NCBI RefSeq assembly: GCF_900090275.1
Contig: NZ_LT607755.1
Location: 6,572,001-6,636,000 of the forward strand
Direction of reading: 5' to 3'
Source of the DNA: Micromonospora zamorensis
Lineage (GTDB): Bacteria > Actinomycetota > Actinomycetes > Mycobacteriales > Micromonosporaceae
DNA: 64,000 bases
Positions within the stretch are counted from its first letter, which is position 1, and every line of letters starts with the position of its first letter. Made by a program: the position numbers and the translations under genes. This document shows positions 1-7,609 of this stretch, piece after piece. The notes beneath the pieces were generated by a model. That model was not told the origin of the DNA. It searched no databases and worked only from the letters and a program-made list of their open reading frames with translations.

Positions 1-735
1 CAGCCCACCGCACCCCGGGAGCGGTACGCGCCCGGCACCCTGCTGCGACTCGCCGTGCGGACCGTCCAGTTGTTGGTCGGCGCCGGCCCGGCCGTTCTCG
101 TGGTGGAGGACCTGCACGCGCTCGACCCGGCCAGCGTCAACCTGATCGGCGAGCTGGCCACCGTGGCCGAGCTGCCCGCCCTGCTGGTGGTGGCCAGCCG
201 GCCGGCCGCCGACGCGGTGGCGCCGGAGCTGACCCGTCGTGCGCTCGCCCGGCTCAGTGGGGTCCGGGGAGCCGTCCGCCAGCACCTCGGCCCGCTGCGC
301 CAGGCCGAGGTCGCCGAGGTCCTCACCCAGGTGTACGAGGGCTGCGACCCGTCCGACCGGCTGGTCGCCTCGCTGTGGCGGTGCACCGGCGGCAACCCGT
401 ACGCGCTGACCGAGTTGCTGGCCGCACACGCCGGAGACGGGCCGGAGGCGTTGCTCCGGCGACTGCCCGAGCCGCGCCCACCGGTCGAACCGATGGCGAC
501 GGTCGACCCGGTGGCGGCGATCGACCCGGAGTTGACCGCCCGGGAGATCGAGGTGCTGGGCTGCCTGGTCGACGGGATGTCGAACAAGCAGGTCGCGAAG
601 GCGCTCGGCATCTCGGTGCGCACGGTCACCGTGCACGTGTCGAACCTGCTGCGCAAGACCGGCTCGGCGTCGCGGACCGAGGTGGCGCTCTGGGCGGTAC
701 GCCGCCGGCCGCCGGTGCCCGCCCCGGTGGACTGA
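1..735 (+). CDS. LuxR-family transcriptional regulator, C-terminal part (5' end outside window)
   Basis: The reading frame is open from the first base of the window, so the real start lies upstream and only the last 244 residues are visible. Early in the fragment VLVVEDLHALD looks like a Walker B segment of the STAND/AAA-type ATPase module found in large LuxR (LAL-type) regulators. The C-terminal 60 residues form a LuxR (GerE) helix-turn-helix: LTAREIEVLGCLVDGMSNKQ, then VAKALGIS, then VRTVTVHVSNLLRKTG. It should therefore bind DNA and act as a nucleotide-controlled activator. The stop lies 5 bp from the convergent stop of the XRE gene. Family assignment is firm; ligand and targets cannot be read from the sequence. 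Confidence 0.9.
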   Translation, partial: QPTAPRERYAPGTLLRLAVRTVQLLVGAGPAVLVVEDLHALDPASVNLIGELATVAELPALLVVASRPAADAVAPELTRRALARLSGVRGAVRQHLGPLRQAEVAEVLTQVYEGCDPSDRLVASLWRCTGGNPYALTELLAAHAGDGPEALLRRLPEPRPPVEPMATVDPVAAIDPELTAREIEVLGCLVDGMSNKQVAKALGISVRTVTVHVSNLLRKTGSASRTEVALWAVRRRPPVPAPVD

Positions 736-740
736 GGCGG

Positions 741-1301
741 TCAGCGGCGCGGATAGCGCAGCAGCAGGCTGGCGGCGACCTCCTCGTCACCCACCGCCGC
801 GTACGTGTGCGGCACGTCCGACACCCAGCGGAGGTGACCGCCGGCCGAGGCGGTCAGCGGCGCGTCGGCCGGGCCCGCGCGCAACACCCCGGCGAAGACG
901 GTGACGTGTTCGGTGACGCCCGCCTGGTGGGCGGGGGAGAGCTGCCCGGGCCCGGGTGCGACCCGCATCCGGTACAGCTCGTAGGTCGCGTCGGTGTCGG
1001 TGAAGACCTCCAGCAGCGTGGCGCTGACCGCGGTGCCGTGCACTGTGGGCTCGTCGGACGGCTCGGCCAGCACACCGGTCAGCGGTACGCCGAGTTGCAC
1101 GGTGACCGCCCAGAGCGTCTCCAGTGTCGGGTTGCGGGTGCCGTGCTCCAGGCCGGAGAGGGTGGCCTTCCCGACGCCGGCGAGTCGGGCGAGTGCGGAC
1201 AGCGAGATCCCCCGCTCCTCGCGCAGCGCGCGGACCCGGCGACCGACGACGGCGGGGTCGACATCGAGGTTCGGGCGGCGGGCTGGTGGTGGGTGCGGCA
1301 C
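741..1301 (-). CDS. XRE-family repressor with C-terminal cupin domain
   Basis: 186 residues. An N-terminal Cro/CI-type helix-turn-helix (about residues 17-75, including GISLSALARLAGVGKATLSG and LEHGTRNPTLETLW) is followed by a small cupin sensor domain (about 90-186). This architecture is common among one-component repressors that sense a small molecule and control a neighbouring transporter. The start is a GTG with no good Shine-Dalgarno sequence. The gene is divergent from the BenE-like permease, and an 18-bp near-perfect palindrome sits between the two starts. The simplest model is that this protein represses itself and the permease. The ligand is unknown; benzoate or a purine-like compound is only a guess from the transporter family. 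Confidence 0.85.
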   Translation of the reverse strand: MPHPPPARRPNLDVDPAVVGRRVRALREERGISLSALARLAGVGKATLSGLEHGTRNPTLETLWAVTVQLGVPLTGVLAEPSDEPTVHGTAVSATLLEVFTDTDATYELYRMRVAPGPGQLSPAHQAGVTEHVTVFAGVLRAGPADAPLTASAGGHLRWVSDVPHTYAAVGDEEVAASLLLRYPRR

Positions 1302-1324
1302 CCGGCTATCGTCCTACACGCTGT

Positions 1325-1342
1325 CGTTCCGTAAACGGAACG
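1325..1342. promoter_or_regulatory. Palindromic operator between XRE regulator and permease
   Basis: CGTTCCGT-AA-ACGGAACG is a perfect 8+8 bp inverted repeat with a 2-bp centre. It is the only strong palindrome in the 58-bp divergent intergenic region. It lies 23 bp upstream of the regulator start and 17 bp upstream of the permease start, where binding would block both promoters. Assignment to the adjacent XRE protein is inference from position and symmetry. Confidence 0.7.
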
Positions 1343-1359
1343 GCCGGGGGAGGGTGGGG

Positions 1360-2622
1360 ATGGCCGGACGTGTACAACCGGTGCTGGCCGGCGTGGTCAC
1401 CGCGCTGGTCGGCTTCGCCAGCTCGTTCACCGTCGTGCTGGCCGGGCTCCGGGCGGCCGGCGCGTCGGACGCGCAGGCCGCCTCCGGTCTGCTGGCCCTC
1501 TGCGTGGCGTGCGGGCTCGCCGCCGCCTGGCTGGGCTGGCGACACCGGATACCGATGAGCGTGGCCTGGTCCACCCCGGGTGCGGCGCTGCTGGTCGCGA
1601 CCGGGCCGCCCCCGGGCGGATGGCCGGTCGCGGTGGGCGCCTTCCTCGTCTCCGGTGCCCTGATCGTCGCGGCCGGGCTGTTCCCACCACTCGGCCGCGC
1701 GGTGGCGGCCATTCCCAAGCCGGTGGCCGGCGCGATGCTCGCCGGGGTGCTGTTGCCGCTGTGCACCGCCCCGGTCCGCGCGCTGGTCGAGTTGCCCCTG
1801 GTGGCCGGGCCGGTGGTGGTCGGCTGGCTGCTCCTGCACCGGTTCGCCCGCCGCTGGGCGGTGCCCGGCGCGCTGGTCGTGGCGGTGGCGGCGATCGCGC
1901 TGACCACCCCGCCGGCCGGTCTGACCGGTGCCGCGCTGGTCCCGTCGGTCACGCTGACCGCGCCGGCCTGGAACGTGTCCGCGCTGGTCGGGCTGGCCCT
2001 CCCGCTGTTCCTGGTCACCATGGCCGCGCAGAACGTACCCGGCATGGCCGTGCTGGTCGGCTACGGCTACCGGCCGCCGTTCGGCGCCGCGCTGCGGGCC
2101 ACCGGCCTGGCCAGCCTGCTCGCCGCCCCGGCCGGTGGGCACGCCGTGAACCTCGCGGCGATCACCGCCGCGCTCGCCGCCGGCCCCGACGCGCACCCCG
2201 ACCCGGAGCGCCGGTGGGTCGCCTCGGTCACCGCCGGCGTCGGGTTGGCCCTGCTCGGGTTGGGTGCCGGCGTGGCCACCGCGCTGGTAGCGGTCGCCCC
2301 ACCCATCCTCATTGAGGCGGTCGCCGGGCTGGCCCTGCTGGGCGCCCTCGCGACCGCGCTCGCCTCGGCGGTGACCGACCCGGAGGCCAGGGAGGCCGCA
2401 GTGGTCACCTTCGTGGTGACCGCCTCCGGGGTGACGCTCATCGGTGTGGGCGGCGCGTTCTGGGGCCTGGTCGCGGGCTGCCTGATGCTGCTGCTCTTCC
2501 GCCGCCGCCCACCCGCCGACGGTCCGGGGCAGCCCGCCTCCGCTGCGCTGGGGCAACCCGCGCTCGCTGCGTCGGACCAGCCCGTGCTCGCAGCGCCGGA
2601 AAGATCCACTCAGGGTTCATGA
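1360..2622 (+). CDS. BenE-family benzoate/H+ symporter-like permease
   Basis: 420 residues from the ATG at 1360, chosen because a purine-rich GGGGGAGGGTGGGG precedes it; the open frame extends far upstream without support. The protein is almost entirely hydrophobic with 10-12 predicted membrane segments. It carries the BenE-type stretch MSVAWSTPGAALL near residue 68, and FLVTMAAQNVPGMAVL in the middle of the protein. Family members import aromatic carboxylates such as benzoate, but substrate cannot be assigned here and no catabolic genes are nearby. The last 40 residues are a repetitive Ala/Pro/Gln tail. The stop codon lies inside an imperfect palindrome (2603-2677), as if that element had supplied the end of the gene. 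Confidence 0.88.
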   Translation: MAGRVQPVLAGVVTALVGFASSFTVVLAGLRAAGASDAQAASGLLALCVACGLAAAWLGWRHRIPMSVAWSTPGAALLVATGPPPGGWPVAVGAFLVSGALIVAAGLFPPLGRAVAAIPKPVAGAMLAGVLLPLCTAPVRALVELPLVAGPVVVGWLLLHRFARRWAVPGALVVAVAAIALTTPPAGLTGAALVPSVTLTAPAWNVSALVGLALPLFLVTMAAQNVPGMAVLVGYGYRPPFGAALRATGLASLLAAPAGGHAVNLAAITAALAAGPDAHPDPERRWVASVTAGVGLALLGLGAGVATALVAVAPPILIEAVAGLALLGALATALASAVTDPEAREAAVVTFVVTASGVTLIGVGGAFWGLVAGCLMLLLFRRRPPADGPGQPASAALGQPALAASDQPVLAAPERSTQGS

Positions 2623-2677
2623 AACCGGGGTGTCCTAAGGCTCCGGACGCCCCGATTTCCTTGAACCCGAGTCGATC
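2603..2677. repeat. Long palindromic repeat, family A, copy 1
   Basis: This 75-bp imperfect inverted repeat starts GATCCACTC and ends GAGTCGATC, with inner arms related to GAAACCGGGGTGTCC and its complement. The same plan recurs at 36933-37006 and 39130-39208. It contains the stop codon of the BenE-like gene and lies between two convergent genes, where it could act as a bidirectional terminator. It is the most degenerate of the three copies. Confidence 0.7.
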
Positions 2678-2689
2678 AGGGTGGTGCGG

Positions 2690-3061
2690 CTACTCCTCTG
2701 GCGGCAGGTCGGCCACACCCACGGCGAGGAGGACCCGGCCGTCGGCCACCGACCCGATCCGGTCGGCCGGCACGTACACCGCGCCCGTGCGGGTCAACTC
2801 GGTCGAGACCTTCAGGTAGCCGCTGTGCAGCAGCCGCGCCGCCAGGTCGGCCGGGACGTCCGGCTCCTCGACGGCGGTCGCCTCGATCAGCTCGTCCAGG
2901 CTGCTGCCCGGGTCGGCGGTCGACGTCTGGACGGTCACCGCGTTGGGGTCGCCCCGCTGGACGAGGTCCACGGTCCCGACCTCGGTGCCGGCTGAGTCGA
3001 TCACCGGCATCCCGGTGGTGATCCGCGAGATGGTCGCCTGCTGCTCGTCCTGCTGGTCCAT
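2690..3061 (-). CDS. PRC-barrel-like domain protein
   Basis: 123 residues, soluble and acidic. The segment GMPVIDSAGTEVGTVDLVQ near residue 17 is the typical first strand pair of a PRC-barrel, the small beta-barrel also found in RimM and photosynthetic reaction-centre H subunits. The second half includes VYVPADRIGSVADGRVLL, another barrel-like element. Single-domain proteins of this kind are widespread in actinobacteria and have no settled role. The start ATG is the first of the frame. It stands alone, convergent with the permease gene across palindrome A copy 1. Confidence 0.75.
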   Translation of the reverse strand: MDQQDEQQATISRITTGMPVIDSAGTEVGTVDLVQRGDPNAVTVQTSTADPGSSLDELIEATAVEEPDVPADLAARLLHSGYLKVSTELTRTGAVYVPADRIGSVADGRVLLAVGVADLPPEE

Positions 3062-3242
3062 CCCACCGCGGTTCCCAGGGCGATACGCCGCTAAACGCCG
3101 TCACCGCCCGACCCGCCACCCGGGCAGCGGAGGTCGCGGGCGGCTGAGGCAGCCCACGAGTGGCAGTCGCGGGCGGCGCATGAGGCTGATGGGCATGATC
3201 GCCACCGACCTGCGGGTGCCGGCGCGGCCCACCCTGGAGAGC

Positions 3243-3282
3243 GTGATGACTCTGCGGCATAAATATGCCTGTGAGTCATCAC
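3243..3282. repeat. 40-bp AT-centred palindrome (family D)
   Basis: GTGATGACTC (3243-3252) is the exact complement of GAGTCATCAC (3273-3282). The centre is TGCGGCATA-AA-TATGCCTGT, with GGCATA and TATGCC also pairing. The overall symmetry is 19+19 bp around AA, with three mismatched positions. It sits in the 279-bp gap between the PRC-barrel gene and the small gene at 3341, and nothing else was recognised in that gap. The AT-rich centre and length suit a regulator-binding site or dispersed repeat better than a terminator, because there is no T-run and the loop is very tight. Confidence 0.65.
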
Positions 3283-3340
3283 CGTCGAAAGCGGCACCGC
3301 CGCCAGGTCCTGCGGCGGTGGCGGGGGACGACGGACCTGC

Positions 3341-3592
3341 TCAGCTGTTCGGGAGGGTCCAACTGCCCGGCGGGCGTGGAGACAGCTCCCGCCAGGTGTC
3401 CGGGCCGTCGAGAAGCGCCCGGACGGTGTCCTCGGCCTCGTCCGCACTGCCGTACTCGTAGAACCGGGAGATGCCCTCCGCGCCGCCGGCCCGCTGCTCG
3501 ACGTGCCACCGGTCGGCGTCCACCCGCAGGAAGACGTCCCGCCGGGCCAGCCGCCCCCACTTCCCGTTCCACCAGTGCTTTCGCTGCTCCAT
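3341..3592 (-). CDS. Small conserved-type protein preceded by a LexA-like box
   Basis: 83 residues, rich in Trp, Arg and Asp (starts MEQRKHWWNGKWGRLARRDV), with no signal peptide or membrane segment. I do not recognise the family. The coding call rests on codon pattern and on its promoter. TAGAGT lies 6 nt upstream of the ATG, with no Shine-Dalgarno, consistent with a leaderless mRNA. A 16-bp LexA-like box (3605-3620) abuts that -10 element. Nothing in the protein itself suggests DNA repair; a damage-inducible function is inferred only from the box. Other reading frames here give longer but unconvincing open frames. Confidence 0.6.
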   Translation of the reverse strand: MEQRKHWWNGKWGRLARRDVFLRVDADRWHVEQRAGGAEGISRFYEYGSADEAEDTVRALLDGPDTWRELSPRPPGSWTLPNS

Positions 3593-3604
3593 GGCGGGAC
3601 TCTA

Positions 3605-3620
3605 TCGAACACACGTACGA
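3605..3620. promoter_or_regulatory. Candidate LexA (SOS) box upstream of the small gene at 3341-3592
   Basis: TCGAACACACGTACGA matches the actinobacterial/mycobacterial SOS consensus TCGAAC-N4-GTTCGA at 11 of 12 fixed positions. It directly abuts the putative -10 (TAGAGT on the minus strand), where repressor binding would block RNA polymerase. An almost identical box is found at 19288-19303. Confidence 0.6.
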
Positions 3621-3627
3621 GAAGATG

Positions 3628-3656
3628 CGGCCCCTGCGGGAATCCCGCAGGGGCCG
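3628..3656. terminator. Hairpin terminator downstream of mscL
   Basis: CGGCCCCTGCGGG and CCCGCAGGGGCCG form a perfect 13-bp stem with a 3-nt loop, 19 bp past the mscL stop. There is no clear T-run, as is usual in high-GC actinobacteria. Confidence 0.75.
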
Positions 3657-3674
3657 ATGTGCATCTCGTTCAGG

Positions 3675-4136
3675 TCAGCGCGGTGCCGGGGGTTCGGTCC
3701 GGCGGCCCAGCACGTCGTCCAGTGCTCCACGCTGCTGGCCGGGGGTGGTGTGACCGGCGGAGACCAGCGCGTCCCGGATCTCGGTGAGCAGCTTGACCTC
3801 CTCGCTCGGCGCCGCCGGGGGCGGCTCCTCGCCCCGCTGCCGACGCTCGGCCAGCTTGTTCATGGGGAACACCACGAAGAAGTAGAGCACCGCGGCGGTG
3901 AGCAGGAAGGTGATCAGGGCGTTGATGAACCCCGCCCAGTCCATGTAGTTGCCCTTGGTGATCTCCCACCTCCCGGCCGACAGGCCAGTGCCCCCGCCGA
4001 GTGCCTTGATCAGTGGTTCGAGGAACGACTTGGTGAGTTGGGTGACCACGCCGGTGAACGCGGCACCGATCACGATGCCGACCGCCAGGTCGACGACGTT
4101 GCCGCGCATGATGAAGTCTTTGAAGCCCTTGAGCAT
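3675..4136 (-). CDS. mscL: Large-conductance mechanosensitive channel MscL
   Basis: 153 residues from the ATG at 4136, chosen because AGGAGTACGA immediately precedes it; the frame extends 12 codons further without a good ribosome site. The start MLKGFKDFIMRGNVVDLAVG is the diagnostic MscL N-terminus and first membrane helix. A second helix (LITFLLTAAVLYFFVVFPMN) and a charged C-terminal helix follow. The pentameric channel opens under membrane tension and releases solutes during hypo-osmotic shock. Length fits the family (about 130-155 residues). It lies just downstream of, and in the same direction as, a GntR regulator, and is followed by a perfect hairpin terminator. Confidence 0.97.
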   Translation of the reverse strand: MLKGFKDFIMRGNVVDLAVGIVIGAAFTGVVTQLTKSFLEPLIKALGGGTGLSAGRWEITKGNYMDWAGFINALITFLLTAAVLYFFVVFPMNKLAERRQRGEEPPPAAPSEEVKLLTEIRDALVSAGHTTPGQQRGALDDVLGRRTEPPAPR

Positions 4137-4175
4137 TCGTACTCCTGAAGTGTCCGCTTTTCTGTCCGGCACAAC

Positions 4176-4892
4176 CTATGCCCGTTCGGCGGGTTCCAGA
4201 AAAGCGCCGGCTTCGAGCGCGGCCCGGCTGGGATCGCCGGCCCGGATCGCCTCGACCAGTCGGGTGTGGTCGACGTAGCGCTCGGGGGTGAGCGCGCCCC
4301 CCATCGCCTCGGCGACCGTGCTCCGCAGGGCGGTGCCGACCGAGGCGTACAGCTCGGCGAGCATGGCGTTGTGCGCGGCGGCGACCACCGCCGTGTGCAG
4401 CGCCGCGTCGGCCTCGACGAACGCGTCGACCCGGCCACCGTGCCAGGCGGCCTCGCGCTCGGCGAGCGCGCCGTCGAGCGCCGCCAGGTCCTCCGGTGTA
4501 CGCCTCAGCGCGGCGAGCCGGGCGGCCTCCACCTCGAAGGCCCGGCGCACCTCGATGACCTCGGTCATCCGGTCGTCGCCGAGGCGGCGGGCCACCACGG
4601 GTGCCAGCTCGTCGGTGGACACCACGTACGTGCCGGAGCCCTGCCGGCACTCCAGCACCCCGGCGTGCACCAGGGCTCGGACCGCCTCGCGGACCGTGTT
4701 GCGCCCCACGCCCAGCGCGGCGACGAGCTGCGGCTCGGTGGGGATGCGCCCGCCGACCGGCCACTCGCCGCCCAGGATCCGGGCGCGGAGCTGCTCGGTC
4801 GTCTGCCGGACGCGGTGGCCGCGAGGCGGCACGGCGGGCTGGCCGCGGGGCGGCACCGGCGGGGCGGAGGGGAAATCAACCGACGGTGGCAC
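4176..4892 (-). CDS. GntR/FadR-family regulator with FCD domain
   Basis: 238 residues. The winged helix-turn-helix covers about residues 28-95 (TEPQLVAALGVGRNTVREAV, then RALVHAGVLECRQGSGTYVV). An all-helical FCD ligand domain follows (about 105-232) with the usual E-x-R-R-x-x-E start, EVRRAFEVEAARLAA. FCD domains generally bind carboxylic acids through a metal site. The gene is divergent from a CynX-like transporter with a 50-bp gap, so it most likely controls that transporter. The GTG start has no Shine-Dalgarno sequence. TCAT-CCC-ATGA (4916-4926) in the shared gap is a weak operator candidate. Confidence 0.87.
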   Translation of the reverse strand: MPPSVDFPSAPPVPPRGQPAVPPRGHRVRQTTEQLRARILGGEWPVGGRIPTEPQLVAALGVGRNTVREAVRALVHAGVLECRQGSGTYVVSTDELAPVVARRLGDDRMTEVIEVRRAFEVEAARLAALRRTPEDLAALDGALAEREAAWHGGRVDAFVEADAALHTAVVAAAHNAMLAELYASVGTALRSTVAEAMGGALTPERYVDHTRLVEAIRAGDPSRAALEAGAFLEPAERA

Positions 4893-4942
4893 TGGTTACA
4901 TCACCGGTCCCAAATTCATCCCATGATTGTAGGTTAGAGGCC

Positions 4943-6217
4943 ATGACCCCGCCACCAACCGCCGCTCCGGCGCCGCCCGCTCCCGTCGACCCCCGCCCGA
5001 CGAGGGACCCCGACACGGGTCGACGGACGCACCCGGCGACCGGTGGCGCGCTCGTGCTGGTCGGGATGCTGCTGGTCGCGCTCAACCTGCGGGCCGTGGT
5101 GACGAGCCTCGGCGCGCTGCTCGACGAGGTCCGCGACGGGCTGGGCCTCTCCGGCGCCACCGCCGGTCTGGTCACCACCCTGCCGACCATCGCGTTCGCC
5201 GGCCTCGGCGCGCTCACCCCGTGGCTGGTCCGCCGGGTGGCGCCGGCCCGGGTGCTGGTGGTCGCCATGCTCGCCCTCGCCGTCGGTCAGGTGCTCCGGG
5301 TCATCACCGACTCGACCTTGGTGTTCGTGCTCACCAGCGCGCTCGCGCTGTCCGGCATCGCGGTCGCCAACATCCTGCTGCCGATGCTCGTCAAGCAGCA
5401 CTTCCCGCACCGCACCGGCCTGGTCACCGGCGCGTACACGATGGCGTTGACAGTGGGCACGACGGTGGCCGCCGCCTCCGCGGTGCCGATCGCGCACGCC
5501 TTCGGGTCGTGGCGGGCCGGGCTCGGTGTCTGGGCCGCGATGGCCGCGGTGGCCGTACTCCCGTGGGTGCCGCTGGCGCTGCGGACCCGGGCGGGCGCGC
5601 GGCGGGCGACCCCGACGGCGGTCGCCGCAGCGCCGGTGCGGGTTCGGCCGGCGCGCACCCGGCTCGGCTGGGCGATGGCCGTCTACTTCGGGGCGCAGTC
5701 GCTCAGCGGGTACGCGATCATGGGCTGGCTGGCCCAGTTGTTCCGCGACGCCGGCTACCAGCCGGAATCGGCCGGGCTGCTGCTCGCCGGGGTGACCGCG
5801 CTCGGCGTGCCGATCGCGCTGCTGATGCCCACCCTGGCCGGCCGGCTGGGCAGCCTGCGCCCGCTGGTGCTCGGGCTGACCACCGCGTCGACGCTGGCCT
5901 ACCTGGGTCTGGCCTTCGCGCCGAACCGCGCCGCGCTGCTCTGGGTCGCCCTGCTGGCGATCGGGCAGGGCGCGTTCCCGATGATCCTGACCGCCATCGG
6001 TCTACGTGCCCGCACCGCCGAGGGCACCGTCGCGCTCTCCGCGTTCGCGCAGAGCACCGGGTACGTGATCGCCGCTCTCGGCCCGCTGATGGTCGGCATC
6101 CTCTACGAGGTGACCGGGGGCTGGACCGCGCCGATCGGGTTCCTGCTGGGCGCACTCGCCGTGCAGACCATGGCGGGCCTGGCGATCGCTCGTCCCCGCT
6201 ACGTCGAGGACGAGTGA
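4943..6217 (+). CDS. CynX/NimT-like MFS transporter
   Basis: 424 residues with twelve predicted membrane helices. The early motif VALNLRAVVTSLGALLDEV and the following GLSGATAGLVTTLPTIAFAG are typical of the cyanate/nitroimidazole permease branch (CynX, NimT, YeaN) of the major facilitator superfamily. These proteins export or exchange small anions or drugs. The start ATG at 4943 is preceded by TAGGTT 7 nt upstream rather than a ribosome site, so the mRNA may be leaderless. The divergent GntR/FCD gene is the probable regulator. No cyanase or other substrate clue is adjacent. Confidence 0.87.
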   Translation: MTPPPTAAPAPPAPVDPRPTRDPDTGRRTHPATGGALVLVGMLLVALNLRAVVTSLGALLDEVRDGLGLSGATAGLVTTLPTIAFAGLGALTPWLVRRVAPARVLVVAMLALAVGQVLRVITDSTLVFVLTSALALSGIAVANILLPMLVKQHFPHRTGLVTGAYTMALTVGTTVAAASAVPIAHAFGSWRAGLGVWAAMAAVAVLPWVPLALRTRAGARRATPTAVAAAPVRVRPARTRLGWAMAVYFGAQSLSGYAIMGWLAQLFRDAGYQPESAGLLLAGVTALGVPIALLMPTLAGRLGSLRPLVLGLTTASTLAYLGLAFAPNRAALLWVALLAIGQGAFPMILTAIGLRARTAEGTVALSAFAQSTGYVIAALGPLMVGILYEVTGGWTAPIGFLLGALAVQTMAGLAIARPRYVEDE

Positions 6218-6228
6218 AACCGCAACGG

Positions 6229-6585
6229 TCAGGAGGAAGCCGGCGTCGGTTCGCCGGCGACTGCCTCATCCACCGTGGGGTAGGTGTGCAGCACCTCGAC
6301 CAGCCCGCTCACCTCGAGGATGCGCAGCACCCCGCGCTGTGGTGCGGCCAGCCGGACCACGCCGCCAGCCTCGTCGCAGCTGTTCTTGGCGCGGACGAAG
6401 ACCGACAACCCGGTCGAGTCGCAGAACGAGACGTCCGCCAGGTCGAACACCAGCCGGCTACGGCCCTTGTCGAGCAGGTCGGTGATCTGGTCCTGAAGCT
6501 GCGGTGCGGTGGCCATGTCCAGCTCGCCCGCCACCGACACGACGACCACGTCGCCGCGCTGTTCCGTGTGCACCGTCAAGGACAT
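6229..6585 (-). CDS. STAS-domain anti-sigma factor antagonist
   Basis: 118 residues, a single STAS domain. VFDLADVSFCDSTGLSVFV carries the conserved phosphorylatable serine in D-S-T-G-L, as in SpoIIAA/RsbV. Such antagonists bind a kinase anti-sigma factor when unphosphorylated and so free a sigma factor. A good ribosome site (AGGAGG, 8 nt) precedes the ATG. It is divergent from the RsbR-S-T operon and likely a partner of the ATPases and PP2C phosphatases encoded there. No sigma factor gene is present in the window. Confidence 0.9.
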   Translation of the reverse strand: MSLTVHTEQRGDVVVVSVAGELDMATAPQLQDQITDLLDKGRSRLVFDLADVSFCDSTGLSVFVRAKNSCDEAGGVVRLAAPQRGVLRILEVSGLVEVLHTYPTVDEAVAGEPTPASS

Positions 6586-6748
6586 TCGCCAGACCTCCTG
6601 TTATCGGGGGAACGGTATCCCACGACCGGGGTCGTACGCAGAACGGGAGGCAGGATCCGGTGGCCGTCGTCATTCCGTTGCTACGGGGCAAGTAGTTGAT
6701 CAGGCCCCGGTGATAGAGTCCGCCCGGTCCAGGTCAAGGGGGTTCCAA

Positions 6749-7609
6749 ATGGCGTTGAGCACCGAAGAAAGTCGCCGTCTCGCCGCGCTGCTCAGCGGGC
6801 AGGCAGAACGGGTCACGACTCGGTGGACCGAGATCGTCACCAGTTCGTTGCGCGGCCGGCTGAGCCAGGCCGAGTTGCGCCGTCAGGTCCAGGATCTGCA
6901 CAACGCCATCGTCGCCACCGGCGAACAGGGTGACATCGACCTGACCGGCGAGAACGCGGCCGAGTTGCGGGCCGCGCTCTCCGAGTTGTCCCGTGGTCGG
7001 GCCCGGCAGGGCTTCTCGGCCACCGAGACCACGATCAGCATCTTCGCGCTCAAGGACGTGCTGGCCGAGCTGGTGCAGGAGGCCGGCGGACCCACCGCGT
7101 TGCACGACTTCGTCGCCTTCTCCAAGCTGGTCGACGAGATGGGCCTGTTCACCTTCGAGAGCTTCGTCCGCACCCGGGAGAGCCTGATCGCCGACCAGGC
7201 CGAGCAGTTGCTCGAGCTCTCCACGCCGGTGGTCAAGCTCTGGGAAGGTGTGGTCGCCGTCCCGCTGGTCGGCACCCTGGACTCGGCCCGGGCCCAGGTG
7301 GTGATGGAGCGGCTGCTCCAGACCCTGGTCGACACCGGCTCCCCGTACGCGATCATCGACATCACCGGCGTCCCGGCGGTGGACACCCAGGTCGCCCAGC
7401 ACATCCTGAAGACAGTGGTGGCCGCCCGACTGATGGGTGCCGACTGCATCATCTCCGGCATCCGCCCGCAGATCGCGCAGACCATCGTCGCGCTCGGCAT
7501 CGAGTTCGGCGACATCGCCACCAAGGCGAGCCTCGCCGACGCGCTGCGTCACGTGCTGCGGCTCAGCGGGGTGGAAACCGCCCGTCGCCAGCCGCGTCGG
7601 GGCGTCTGA
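6749..7609 (+). CDS. RsbR-like stressosome scaffold protein (N-terminal RsbRD domain + STAS)
   Basis: 286 residues from the ATG at 6749, with AAGGGGG upstream; longer frames are unsupported. The N-terminal half is an all-helical RsbRD-type sensor domain (about 10-145). The C-terminal half is a STAS domain with both threonines targeted by the stressosome kinase in RsbR proteins: Thr213 in AVDTQVA and Thr245 in GIRPQIAQT. In Bacillus, RsbR and RsbS form a 1.8-MDa icosahedral complex that holds RsbT. The stop overlaps the rsbS-like ATG by one base, so the next genes are translationally coupled. The stimulus sensed is unknown. Confidence 0.9.
   Translation: MALSTEESRRLAALLSGQAERVTTRWTEIVTSSLRGRLSQAELRRQVQDLHNAIVATGEQGDIDLTGENAAELRAALSELSRGRARQGFSATETTISIFALKDVLAELVQEAGGPTALHDFVAFSKLVDEMGLFTFESFVRTRESLIADQAEQLLELSTPVVKLWEGVVAVPLVGTLDSARAQVVMERLLQTLVDTGSPYAIIDITGVPAVDTQVAQHILKTVVAARLMGADCIISGIRPQIAQTIVALGIEFGDIATKASLADALRHVLRLSGVETARRQPRRGV

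Noticed and set aside
1306..2556. Long minus-strand open frame (416 codons) over the BenE-like gene
   Set aside because: Translation is Gly/Arg/Gln-rich with no domain; it is the antisense shadow of a clear membrane protein in high-GC DNA.
4893..4942. Strong FadR-type operator between the GntR gene and the MFS gene
   Set aside because: Only a 4-bp TCAT-CCC-ATGA symmetry is present; too weak to list as a feature.
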